A stretch of 27,761 nucleotides of DNA. It comes from Plakobranchus ocellatus (lineage: Eukaryota > Mollusca > Gastropoda > Plakobranchidae). A model generated the notes under the pieces. The model searched no databases and was not told where the DNA came from. It saw nothing but the letters and a program-made list of their open reading frames with translations. Where the stretch lies: positions 364,834 to 392,594 of the forward strand of contig BLXT01001347.1 in assembly GCA_019648995.1 (NCBI GenBank), written 5' to 3'. The translations under genes were made by a program, and so were the position numbers. The number at the start of each line of letters is the position of its first letter. Positions within the stretch are counted from its first letter, which is position 1. This document shows, in pieces, positions 1-8,930 of the stretch.

Positions 1-962
1 CCCATCCACACACAAGCTGAGGTAACTGATTAAATTGTGCTTTAAGTGAAATGGGGTTTTTTTTGTAGGCACCGTTGAAACTAACACTGTTTACCATTCC
101 GAGGATAACTCTTTTAGGGATGTGGGAGGTTGTCTTCCTCAAACGAAAGCTGCCCTTGTCCAACTGAGAAAGCTTTTACCTCCACTCTCTTTAGAGGATA
201 CTTGGCTGTTCCACTCTGAAGAGCTTTTTCATGAGCCAATACTATGGCAGGGTTGATTTCGCATCTTCTGACGTACAAACTAGCTTGCGTGAGTTTAACT
301 TTATACCCTGCTTGATCGTCGGATGTTAACAAAACAAACGAGTCTTTAAAGCGCACGAAACGCAGCTTCATGCTAACACCATTGATTAAAAACTTCTCCT
401 GGTGAAAAATGTCGGCGTGAACTCGACAAAGCATGTCACACTCTTTACTTCCTTTGATCCATTTCGCTCTCTCAGCAACGCCTTCGTTCTTCTCTCCATC
501 CATGTTGTCCAGCTCACCTGCCGTGTCACGGGAGAAACCGCTGAGTGCCAGCTGAGAGCCGAGAGCGTCTGGCCCGTAAGACAACAGCGACTCCAGGAAA
601 CAACGCCAAGGGTAAGTGTTTTGTGAAGGTGTGGTGAGGTTTCCATTTAAGCTCACATCTACTTGAGAGAACAAAGCCTCTGCATACAAGTTGGTCGGGG
701 CCACAATGTCAGTATCCGTTAGGGCTCCTCCGTCAGGTTTGGTAACTTTAATACGTACATGTAAGAATGTCCCAGGCAAATCAGTATATTCTCCGCTGCC
801 ATTTACGACAAATTCGACTGGGCCCGTGTTTGTAAGCGTCGAAATAGGATGATGTTCTACCCAGAACCCATTTTCCACACTGGATTGTGTTGGTGGTACA
901 GCGAATAGATCCAAGCCGCTGAAAGCACATTCACATGAATTTGGATGAAGAAGGTCTCCCAT
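1..962 (-). pseudogene. Polinton major capsid protein (double jelly roll), fossil, partial at window edge
   Basis: In Polintons this protein forms the pseudo-hexameric capsomers of a predicted icosahedral particle. The start chosen is the ATG on the minus strand at 962, opening with MGDLLHPNSCECAFSGLDLF, which is the typical N-terminus of the family with its FAVPPTQ and GFWVEHHPIS stretches. Further on, GPVEFVVNGSGEYTDL, LHVRIKV and VDVSLNGNL match conserved jelly-roll strands, and NTYPWRCFLESLLSYG is a hallmark of animal Polinton capsid proteins. Near the left edge, the KRVEVKAFSVGQGQLSFEEDN stretch is also conserved. Capsid-related sequence reaches the edge of the window, so the gene is incomplete here. 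It is the leftmost visible member of the minus-strand block, next to the pVI-like gene. Identification rests on recalled family sequence, not on a search. It belongs to a broken element. Confidence 0.85.
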
Positions 963-969
963 TTTCTAA

Positions 970-1346
970 TTAAAGATGTCGTTAAAGTGTTGAGCCTGCT
1001 TCCTGCTCTTCTTCAGACGAGACTGAACTGGTGCAGGAGCAACTTTCCTTTTTTTTTTTGGAAGTGGAAGCAGCTGCTTTTTCTATCAGATTTTTACCTG
1101 CCTGTCTCACTCGTTTTTTCGCGGCTGTTTTAATGATCTCCCCCGCCACCACGTTTCGTGCAATGTCTAGTCCTGTGTTTAAACCCTCTTGTGACCATCC
1201 TCTTGTGATCGCCCTAGTCCGCCGAGTAATGATCCCAGTCCATAGCCTCTCTGATCACGACTGCCTTGGAAGACAGGCAGGCCAGATACGACTTGCTGCC
1301 TGTAATAATCTTCGTACAGCTTATGATTGCAGCGATACGGTGCCAT
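970..1346 (-). pseudogene. Polinton pVI-like minor capsid protein, fossil
   Basis: The ATG at 1346 on the minus strand opens with MAPYRCNHKLYEDYYRQQ and continues GLPVFQGSRDQRGYGLGSLL. This start and the glycine-rich RGYGLGS motif are typical of the small basic capsid-associated protein found beside the major capsid gene in animal Polintons. It is usually compared with adenovirus pVI or pX and is thought to act inside the particle. A basic lysine and arginine-rich tail region is visible near 1030-1140 (KTAAKKRVRQAGKN). The position between the major capsid protein and the penton-like protein supports the call. It is a decayed copy in a broken element. The exact extent of the 3' end is approximate. 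Confidence 0.72.
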
Positions 1347-1387
1347 TACTCTATCTTTTTGCGCCTGAAGTGAAGTGTTACTAAGCT

Positions 1388-2125
1388 CTATCCACTCTCA
1401 AATGGTATTTTCAATCCTTGACTGTCTGTTATAAGTATTTCAATCGTGTCAAATGTGTGCTTAATCAGCGGAAAATAATGCGGTCTGTCAAAAAATCTGT
1501 GTTGGACAGTACCTTGTTTTCCATCCAATGGTATAACATGTAGAAGAGGCGCAAGAGTGTCACCTACATGTCGAGGCTCAATAAGATCTGTGTAAATGTA
1601 AATTGTACGCTGCCCAAAGGGGTTGGTGAGAGGCTGTCTGCTGATAGTTACCGCAGGTCCTTGATACTCTCTATCTTCTATTTCTAAAAATTCATACAAT
1701 TTTGGACTTAGTCTACAAAGTATGGTAGGATCATTTACTTCAAGCGAAGCGCGCATAGAATCTTCGTTATACTTGAAGGTGATTGGTACCTCTGTACTTT
1801 TGCTTTTAACTTGTCTGATAATCCTAGACAATTCTATGTTTAGTCTTTCAACTGCTGTCTGTACGTCTTTGTATAGACCTGCAGAGAGAATGGCCCTATG
1901 GTTGATTTGTTTACGCTTGATACGATCATGTTCCGAGATAGACAGCCAACATTCATCCTCTCTAACGTTGTGCCATGTTATAGGGGCTTGAACTTCTACA
2001 AGGCCAACTTCCCAATCTCTGCTATCCAAATGAATGTCTTTTACAAGTTTCGTGAAATAATAAGAAACTGTGTTGTTAGGGTAACATTTTAAAGATGAAT
2101 TCGAAGGTAGAGTTATATAAAACAT
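1388..2125 (-). CDS. Polinton penton-like minor capsid protein (single jelly roll), fossil element
   Basis: This 245-residue frame begins MFYITLPSNSSLKCYPNNTV and continues with SYYFTKLVKDIHL, DWEVGLVEVQAPITWHNV and RQPLTNPFGQRTIYIYTDLI. Those segments match the protein known in Polintons as the minor capsid or penton protein, which sits at the fivefold vertices and is a predicted single jelly roll. The DWEVGLVEVQ...TW segment near residues 37-52 and the IYIYTDLIEPRHVGD segment near residue 175 are the most diagnostic. The frame looks uninterrupted and near the usual length of the family. It lies between the pVI-like gene and the integrase, all on the minus strand. The function is from family knowledge. 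No search was run. Confidence 0.75.
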   Translation of the reverse strand: MFYITLPSNSSLKCYPNNTVSYYFTKLVKDIHLDSRDWEVGLVEVQAPITWHNVREDECWLSISEHDRIKRKQINHRAILSAGLYKDVQTAVERLNIELSRIIRQVKSKSTEVPITFKYNEDSMRASLEVNDPTILCRLSPKLYEFLEIEDREYQGPAVTISRQPLTNPFGQRTIYIYTDLIEPRHVGDTLAPLLHVIPLDGKQGTVQHRFFDRPHYFPLIKHTFDTIEILITDSQGLKIPFESG

Positions 2126-2183
2126 TATCAGAGTTAGCTACCTTTAATAGATGGATTCGGTAAGATATAACCTACACAGCTAC

Positions 2184-3245
2184 TTAACAGAGCTGTCCAA
2201 AGTGTTCTGTAAGGTCTTTTTTATGAATCCAAGAATCAAAGTCGGTACCATAGCCCAACCACCGCACTAACAGTTTTTTTTCCATCTCAGCTTTTGCGTA
2301 AAATCTTCTCGACTTTATAGTCCTGAGGCTTCCCAATTTTCTGTAACTCTTCCTCATAGAAGGTTCCTTTAACATCATTATCATTATAATCTGTAATGAC
2401 GTAAGTCACAGGAACTGTCTTGCGCATAACTTTCACGCGGAATGTTTCAACAGTCCAAGTAGGTAAAGGCCTTTACTAAAACATCTGCGTGCACGGGCAA
2501 GTCTCACAAAATCACCAATCTTTAGCTTGGGTATCTTGGTTTTTGTTTCCGTAGACCCATACAAAGTTTGCCAAACTTCTTCTTGATTCTGTCTATTTAC
2601 TGACGCTGGGTTTCTTTTGATGCTGTGGTGATAAGAGTTGTTGTAGCTGTTCACCAGATCTTGGAAGATGTCTAAATATCGGTACTGTCTTGTTCTTGTA
2701 AAATAACGAAACATTTTTTTTTTTAAAGTGCGATGCCATCTTTCTACAACAGCTGCTTTGGTTTCAGCATTTTCTGTCGTAAAGAAACGAATGGAATGGG
2801 CTTTGAAAAAATTTATAAATACTTTGTTTAAAAATTCCGAGCCTTTGTCCATAACAATATCATTCGGTTTACGTCCACTTGAAGCGATAATAGAATTTAA
2901 CGCATCAACTGTAGCTTTACCAGTTTTATCCTTAATTGGTACAGCACATGCGTATTTAGAAAATACATCGATGCAGGTAATCAGATATCTTTGTCCTTTG
3001 TTCGCTTTTTTCAGGTTCTGCAAATCAACTAAATCGACCTGCCACTGTGCATCGATACCTGCAACAATAAACTTTCTCCTCAGAAATTTTTTTCTTTGGG
3101 GTTTATGTAATGTATAAGTATCTCTATACTGAAGCCACTCCAAAGCTTTCGTGTTAGAAACACCGGCCTGCCGTGCTAGTTTGTTCACACCACCAAATCC
3201 TCCTGTGGATGCTGGATCATGTTATATACGTTCCATCTTTTAGTA
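2184..3245 (-). pseudogene. Polinton integrase (DD35E core plus chromodomain), fossil
   Basis: This is a retroviral-type integrase that would join the element's ends to host DNA. The zinc-binding-like N-terminal part reads GVNKLARQAGVSNTKALEWL. The catalytic core opens with DAQWQVDLVDLQN, then CIDVFSKYACAVPIKDKTG, VMDKGSEFLN and AAVVERWHRTLKKKMF. The acidic residues of DKGSEF and VVERWH lie 35 apart, giving the D,D-35-E signature of the rve family. The stretch LVNSYNNSYHHSIKRNPASV is also typical. Toward 2184-2384 an SH3-like and chromodomain tail is visible (KKLLVRWLGYGTDFDSWIHK), a module that reads histone marks in Polinton and chromovirus integrases. It sits between the penton-like gene and a conserved Polinton protein. 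It is part of a broken element. Confidence 0.93.
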
Positions 3246-3249
3246 AGGT

Positions 3250-3880
3250 GTCCACAACTTCAACGAACGTTTTGACCGAGTCTGAACAGGCTTCCTCTCT
3301 TGTACTTTTTCACGACTCTATGTGAAGGACTTTTCTGACCACTGCCTAGCGGACTCGCTGCACTGGTGTGATTACTGCCGGCACCTAACAGTTTACGAGG
3401 TACGTTTTCAGCAATTAAAATATCCTGAAACTCTTTCCAGCCTGTAGGAAAAGCTTTATCCTCTCTTGGTTTATAACGAAGCGCCTCGCTTACTAGATCT
3501 GTTAGATTCGAACCTTGTATCCAATCACTTTTATATTTTATTTCGCCCCGACGATTCCAGTCGAGGTCTGAATTGGCACGAATCAACCACTTCATTTGTA
3601 AGTCTTCCTTCCGTTCATGAGAATTCTTTGGTTCTGAAATTTCGACGCGACCGATCGGTCGGTTTCGATAATTATCCACTAGGTGTAAATATCGTGTCAA
3701 CACTTCACGATACCTCTACAGTTTATCGTAGTCACTAACACCTTCTCGACTGTGTAATATGTCCTGCATTTCCCGATCAAGAGCGCTTATGCTCTCTACT
3801 CTAGGATCGAGTATTGGTTTAACAAACTGTTGGTCTTGCTGTCTCTGATGCTCTAATTCTTTGGGGTCTCAGCACCATTT
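3250..3880 (-). pseudogene. Conserved Polinton protein of unknown role (PX-like), fossil
   Basis: The readable part includes LTRYLHLVDNYRNRPIG, then NSDLDWNRRGEIKYKSDWI and SNLTDLVSEALRYK, followed by FPTGWKEFQDILIAENVP. This order is familiar from a conserved protein encoded between integrase and ATPase in many animal Polintons. It has no enzymatic motif that can be seen and no agreed function; a structural or particle-associated role has been guessed for such proteins. The C-terminal part is basic (VKKYKRGSLFRLGQ). Related sequence begins near 3880, just downstream of the small basic/hydrophobic gene. It belongs to a broken element, and its true start is not fixed from sequence alone. Confidence 0.6.
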
Positions 3881-3882
3881 TC

Positions 3883-4195
3883 TTAGCGTGCTCCATTACT
3901 TTGCAAGTAAAGATCCAAGTAACCTAAAACTAGTACAAGCAGTGAGTTAAGAAATCCGCCTGTCTGTAAAATCTGTCTTTTCCTTTTTACCGAAATGGCT
4001 TTAGAAGCTAAAGCTCTGAGTTTGTGTCTGTGCCGCCTCAAACGCTGTTTTTCCGATGCAGTGTGTTCAAGCAACACTCACACAGACTGTCAATGAGGCT
4101 CTTATCTGCCTTTTTTATTATGGCATTAACGACCGGTAGGGACTGCCGGTTCGCCTTCGCTAGATATCGCAAAAGATCTGTTTCTTTTCATGTGT
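3883..4195 (-). pseudogene. Small basic/hydrophobic Polinton protein, fossil
   Basis: A short, strongly basic stretch (RLRRHRHKLRALASKAISVK, then RKRQILQTGG) is followed by a hydrophobic segment (FLNSLLVLVLGYLDLYL). This layout, with basic repeats leading into QTGGFL and a leucine-rich tail, recurs in a small protein between the ATPase and the conserved protein of many animal Polintons. A core-protein or membrane-active role is possible, but nothing here proves it. Its neighbours are the ATPase to the right and the PX-like gene to the left, all on the minus strand. The start is uncertain. The call rests on gene order and composition. Confidence 0.5.
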
Positions 4196-4202
4196 GCGGG
4201 AA

Positions 4203-4829
4203 TCATTTTCGTTTGGCCGGTACGTAAACGATTTGCTTCGAATCACATGGAAAAATAGTCGTTCTCAATCTGGGATTATCAGGTGTGCATTGTTTCAAAT
4301 CTAGAAGTTTACAGCCGTGTGGGACGTGCGTTGCGTCTTTATAAGCTTCTTCCACGTACTTTGAGTTTCCAGGGCACACTTGCCTTGCCAGATAAGATAT
4401 TTGTGACATATCACGTGGGTTTTTTAACACTACTAAATAATGGCTGTTAAGACTTAAATTTCTCTGTTGCTTGTTGTTCCCAAATAGATTTTGCACAATG
4501 TGGATTACACTTATGTTTTCATGGTGACTCCCTTTCGTAAACAAATCTGTTAACGACTTGTCTGCTTCATTCATCAAATCATCCACGGTGACTAAACGCG
4601 GTTTGTTATCAATGCTCTGTATGTCAGGTAACCCTTCACAGAAAGTAACCTTGTGTGAAACATCTCGGTAGCTTGTTTGCCAAACACCATAACACCAAAT
4701 CACTTCCTCAGGTACAGGTGTCACCATTGAACTGAGATACTGTAACAACGTCTTTACGAAGTATGTCTTTCCACCCCCTGTTGCTCCGGAAACCATGCAA
4801 GTGAAAGGATGTTTCCACCTCGGGTCCAT
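4203..4829 (-). CDS. Polinton packaging ATPase (FtsK/HerA-like), fossil element
   Basis: This P-loop ATPase would pump DNA into a preformed particle. The start is placed at the ATG at 4829 because MDPRWKHPFTCMVSG is the standard opening of the family, giving 208 residues, close to the usual length. Walker A is GATGGGKT at residues 15-22. Walker B is RLVTVDDLM near residues 78-86, with the acidic pair DD. The segment FTKGSHHENISVIHIVQNLF carries the conserved polar sensor residues (VQN near 112). The tail contains LNSHYLVVLKNPRD and LLDLKQCTPDNPRLRT, both family hallmarks. The frame looks uninterrupted although the element around it is broken. It is transcribed away from the polymerase, whose start lies about 105 bp to the right. 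Confidence 0.93.
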   Translation of the reverse strand: MDPRWKHPFTCMVSGATGGGKTYFVKTLLQYLSSMVTPVPEEVIWCYGVWQTSYRDVSHKVTFCEGLPDIQSIDNKPRLVTVDDLMNEADKSLTDLFTKGSHHENISVIHIVQNLFGNNKQQRNLSLNSHYLVVLKNPRDMSQISYLARQVCPGNSKYVEEAYKDATHVPHGCKLLDLKQCTPDNPRLRTTIFPCDSKQIVYVPAKRK

Positions 4830-4933
4830 TTTTATAAATAGTAAATTCTGACCAACAATTAATGTTATGTACAAAATTAATCCTTTGTTTTTGTATTTCA
4901 TCCCACAGGTTAAGAAGTGGCCTTTCTTCACTC
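4830..4933. promoter_or_regulatory. Divergent intergenic spacer between ATPase and polymerase, probable bidirectional promoter
   Basis: The ATPase start (minus) and the polymerase start (plus) are separated by about 104 bp of AT-rich DNA. Such a short head-to-head spacer would have to hold the promoters of both genes. TATA-like text (TTTATAAATA at 4830-4839) lies next to the ATPase start. The assignment is inferred from layout only. Confidence 0.4.
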
Positions 4934-7863
4934 ATGGATGTATTCAAGTGTGAGGATTGCCCCGCCGTCTTCAGCCTGAGGTGTAACCTCACAAGACATG
5001 TGCGACAGAAACACAGCCAGGGCGAGGCTGAACGCTTTAAATGTGATGACTGTGGGGCCTCCTTCTCAAGATTGGATAATTTGAATCAACATATCTTAGA
5101 GAGAGATATACCGATCCAGTAATAAATTTCCTCTTTGAGCGCTGTGGGCTTGGTTTCTCTAGACAAAAACTTTTGATAAGACATAGGTGCGACGCAGTTT
5201 CCGTGAGAAAGGATGCGCGAAAGAAAAAGAATGCAAGACAGGGTGAAAGGGTTCCTAAAAGACGCAGGCATAGTAAAGATATACTCGAACCATACCGCCC
5301 TGATATTGTAGAAGATGATCTGGAGGGTGAGGCTGTTGACAACATCATTTTGCTCCTAGAGGAGGACGGTGTTCGGGAGATATACCGGAACCATTGGACT
5401 TCTCTGCGCACCCACTATAGGGAGGGTCCCAATCACTCGCATTGCACTTTTAGATGGGACTCTCAGACTGAACCCTCTTGGGAGCAATGGCTGAGGTCAG
5501 TTTTCTCCAGACAAGAGAATCAGTTCAAACTCAACCTCAGCCATAGTTTTGTGCTGTACAACAGAGAAGCCGATGAGTTTTTTCACGCCTCCAAAAATAA
5601 CGCTAGAGTGTGGGACTAACCGAAAACAATCTGTCGTTTTCGGAATATCAACATGATTGTTGATGATCTCAAAGCAGTTGATACTCTCGAATATGCCCGG
5701 CAACAAAGACCTAATACAAAGTGGACTGTTCACAGCGTGACATCCACAACGTTTTACGTTGATAAGTTGCCGGACTTCCCGATCGGCGGATGCTGCTTTG
5801 AGGATCCCTAGCCACCGTGCGTGTTGCAAAACAAGGCGATCGTCCCTTTCATCATCGACACAAAGCATCATCAACTGTATGATGACCGGCTTTGCTTTTT
5901 TCGATGCATGGCAGCTCATCAGACAGGTACACGTCGATGTGTTGAAGCGCGTGCTCTAGCTCTATTTCGTCAATGAACTGACACGTCTGTGGATGAATTT
6001 GATGGAATCAACTTGTCGGAGCTCGATGAACTCGAAGATGTGTTTAAAGTAGACATCGATGTGTTCGAGTTCAAGTACGATCCTCCGTGTCTCGTCCCAC
6101 ATAGACGAAGTTCTTATCAACACGGAGACGAACTGCATTTACTTCTAGTCCACGGGTGTCATTTCTCTTACATTTCTGATATTGACGCAGTCGCCCACGC
6201 TTTTGGGTGTGAGAAATGTGGCAAGCAGTACAAAGAAAGAAAGAAGTTAATATGGCACGAGAAAAGATGCGCTGGGGACGAGATAAAGCGTTATTATCCT
6301 GGAGGCGTGTATCACCCGAACCCGACTCCCCTAGAAGTTCTGGCTGATGAGGGTGTTCCGGTAGAGACTGATTTTGTTTACCCATTTCGAGACACATATG
6401 ACTTTGAATGTTATTTTACAAAAACTGACATCCCAACTACAAGTACAGTGAAAACACCATACACCGTTCGTCATGTCCCTTTGTCGGTTAGCGTGTGTTC
6501 GAATGTCCCTGGATTTGAAAATCCCAAGTGCTTGATTTCCGATGGGTATCCCCAAAGTCTTGTGGATCGCATGGGTAATTACCTTGAAGAAATTTCGACT
6601 TCAGCATTTCAAATCTTAAGAGACACGTGTTTCAAAGACGCCTTTGAGTATCTTGAAACATTAAGAGAAGAAGATGATAAAGGTCGGGTCAATTTAAAAA
6701 CCACATTACTTAAATACCTCTCTCAGTTACCTGTTGTGGGGTTTAATTCGGGGAAGTATGATCTCAACGTCATCAAACCTTACTTCGCCCAACGTTTTTT
6801 GATATCCGAGGTTGATAACTGTGAATCAGATAGCGAATGTGGCAATAGCTTAAGACAATGGGGTAAACGGTTTGTGATAAAAAAGAACAATGAGTTTATG
6901 GCCATAAGTACACCATTTCTCAAATTTTGGACATCACAAACTTCATAGCCCCGGGTTTCTCCTACGCTAAATATCTGGTGGCGTACGAGGTTGAAGAACA
7001 AAAGGGTTTCTTCCCGTACGAATACGGAAACATTTAAACTTCTTGGAAACTTTGCCTGCGCCAAGTCATAAGAAAATCTAGAGAACCGACGCGATATAGC
7101 CTATTCAATGGGAAGGGATGTTGCAAAACTTGTCAACAGCCGTCTTTTCAGGACATGCACCCCTCTAGATCACAATGATCTTTTCGAGGTAGAAAGCGCT
7201 AAAAGCAAAGTCAGATGGAACTTGCCCTTGCAAATCGGATTTTTCGTTTATCAATACGCTAAACTACGCATGCTACAGTTCCATTATGACTTTGTGGACA
7301 AGTTCGTGTCCAGCGATGACTATCAGCTCTGTGAGATGGACACGGACTCGTTGTATATAGCGCTTTCCGGCAACTCTCTTGAAGAGGTGGTAAAACCTCA
7401 CCTTCTTCAGAGGTTCTATCGAGAATGCCCGCAGTGGTTCCCTGCTAGATCCTGTGACGCTCATCACGGGGAATTTGTCTCCGCTTGTTCTCATGGTGAG
7501 GCTTGGAACCCGCGTCCTTGCTGTAAAGAATGCAGCACTTTCGATAAAAGGACGCCGGGTTTATTCCAGATAGAATTTGTCGGGGACGGTATGGTAGCCC
7601 TTTGCAGCAAAACCTGTTTCGCCTTTGGGGAGAAAAATAAAATAAGTTGTAAAGGGTTAAATAAAAATTTAAATGATATAGAGAAGCATAAATATTTAAA
7701 TGTTTTACAATATAGGCGAAATGGTAGAGGTTTGAACAAAGGTTTTCGGTCTTGTGGAAACGCTGTTTTCACATACGAGCAAGAAAGAGCATCTTTATCT
7801 TTCTTGTACATCAAGCGGAGGGTATGTGAAGATGGTGTTTCAACAGAACCTTTATTGGTTTAA
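4934..7863 (+). pseudogene. Polinton protein-primed DNA polymerase B with N-terminal C2H2 fingers, fossil
   Basis: This would replicate the element from protein-primed ends. The ATG at 4934 begins MDVFKCEDCPAVFSLRCNL, a C2H2 zinc finger, followed by a second (FKCDDCGASFSRLDNLNQH) and, near 6200, a finger-like FGCEKCGKQYKERKKLIWHE. A conserved N-terminal region of Polinton polymerases is recognisable around 5280-5990. The exonuclease region shows YDFECYF (about 6398) and PVVGFNSGKYDLNVIKPY (about 6730). The palm region shows LPLQIGFFVYQYAKLRMLQF (about 7220) and motif C, EMDTDSLYIAL (7333-7365), with the catalytic aspartates. KRTPGLFQIEFVGDGMVALC and SCKGLNKNLNDIEKH are typical of the C-terminal part. 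The gene is broken in several places. It is transcribed opposite to the capsid/ATPase block. Confidence 0.92.
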
Positions 7864-8190
7864 TTATCCTTTAGAATGTCGTGTTTAACTGTCCAAATCA
7901 CACCTATGTCTTGTCTATATTCACTCGGATTTTTATTAAAATATCAAGCTTCCCCGTTAAAAAAAAAAAAACTTTCTGATCTTAATTTCCATCATCATTA
8001 AGCCTTTTGGACTGGAGTTATATCTCTATCCAACTTGAAAAATTCTTGACTAATTATTTTCTCGAGCAAGTATGTATCATGACATTATTAGGTGATATAA
8101 ACCTTTTGTATAAATGCGTGTGTGTGAATATTAATCATTATTTTTTTGGTATTTTTAACATTTTTTGTTGTTGAAATACACAAAACATGT
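7864..8190. other. AT-rich stretch after the polymerase, no gene seen
   Basis: No coding frame, RNA gene or terminal repeat is recognised. It has short A and T runs. The right end of the Polinton may lie in or just beyond this stretch, but the partner inverted repeat is outside the window, so it cannot be placed. Confidence 0.5.
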
Positions 8191-8191
8191 A

Positions 8192-8236
8192 AATAAACAA
8201 ATGTCTTTATCTTACAAAGGTATTCATTTGTTTATT
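8192..8236. repeat. Perfect 12-bp inverted repeat (hairpin)
   Basis: AATAAACAAATG at 8192-8203 is the exact reverse complement of CATTTGTTTATT at 8225-8236, with a 21-base loop. The arms are AT-rich and the left arm contains AATAAA. It could be a transcript-end hairpin, part of an element terminus, or chance in AT-rich DNA. Confidence 0.7.
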
Positions 8237-8469
8237 CGTCACAAACCGTTCGTAGCAATATAGCGTCCAGATATATTCGATTGCGTGTCTGTTATGTTAA
8301 CTGTCCGTGTGTGTCTTTGTTTTTGCATTCTATGTTATGACTTCTCGTCAGTATTTTATCAGAATGTGGACAACTCTGATGATTTTTTAGGTCGTGTTAA
8401 ATCACAAAAAAGCAATTAGCACCTTCAGATTCCAATTGACCTGATCCCCTTGAGATTGTTTGGTTTCTC

Positions 8470-8930
8470 AAGTTGGATTATGACGCCATAGTCAAAGACG
8501 TCATAGTAATATCTTATAAAGACAAGTTCATCTTATATTCCTCTATTCACACGGTTGGGGAGAATGTGACTTCTAAGTTGGGTTTTTTTTGTTTTTTTTT
8601 TTTGGACGGAGCAGGTCCTTTGGGAAATTAACAAAGACATAGCTAAACAAACAAAAATTCATTCCATGACGTCAGTGCCAAGGACGCTCTACCAATACCT
8701 CAGGTAGACAAGGTCATCTCGTATGCCTCTATCCACTCACTGGGGAAAGAACGTGACTCCTAAGTTGCTAAGGTCCTTTAATGACGTCAGACTCAAGGAC
8801 GCCATACTAGTCTCTCATGTAGACAAGGTCATCTCCTATTCCTCTATCTCAACGATTGGGAAAAACGCGACTCCTAAGTTGCTAAGGTCCTTTTTTTCGC
8901 TGACTCAGGGAAATTAACAAAGACATAGAG
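8470..8930 (+). repeat. Tandem repeat, 115-bp unit with TGACGTCA palindromes, about three copies
   Basis: Three related units begin near 8481, 8667 and 8782. The last two are spaced exactly 115 bp. Shared blocks are TGACGYCA at the head, then a block containing GACAAGGTCATCTC, then CCTCTATC, then GACTCCTAAGTTGCTAAGG. A tail block beginning GGGAAATTAACAAAGAC occurs after the first unit (8622-8642) and again after the third (8908-8928) with no mismatch over 21 bases, so the whole is a composite repeat of about 286 bp. The first unit is interrupted by T-rich sequence. Full TGACGTCA palindromes (CRE-type) are at 8667-8674 and 8782-8789. Confidence 0.85.

Larger units (their letters stand above)
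1..7870. mobile_element. Polinton/Maverick element, broken fossil, running off the left edge
   Basis: The part list defines a Polinton: a protein-primed family B DNA polymerase, a retroviral-type integrase, an FtsK/HerA-type packaging ATPase, a double-jelly-roll major capsid protein, a penton-like protein, a pVI-like protein and small conserved Polinton proteins lie in one compact block. Everything from the ATPase leftward reads on the minus strand, and the polymerase reads on the plus strand. Known members of the family are 15-20 kb long with long terminal inverted repeats and 6-bp target duplications. Neither terminus can be placed here, because the left end lies outside the window and the right end cannot be recognised without its partner. 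The protease was not seen. The element is broken, with roughly ten breaks overall, though some frames look whole. Motifs are still easy to read, so it is probably of moderate rather than great age. Confidence 0.93.

Noticed and set aside
5497-5919. 140-codon minus-strand frame inside the polymerase region
   Set aside because: It lies opposite sequence recognisable as polymerase on the plus strand, so it is treated as a shadow.
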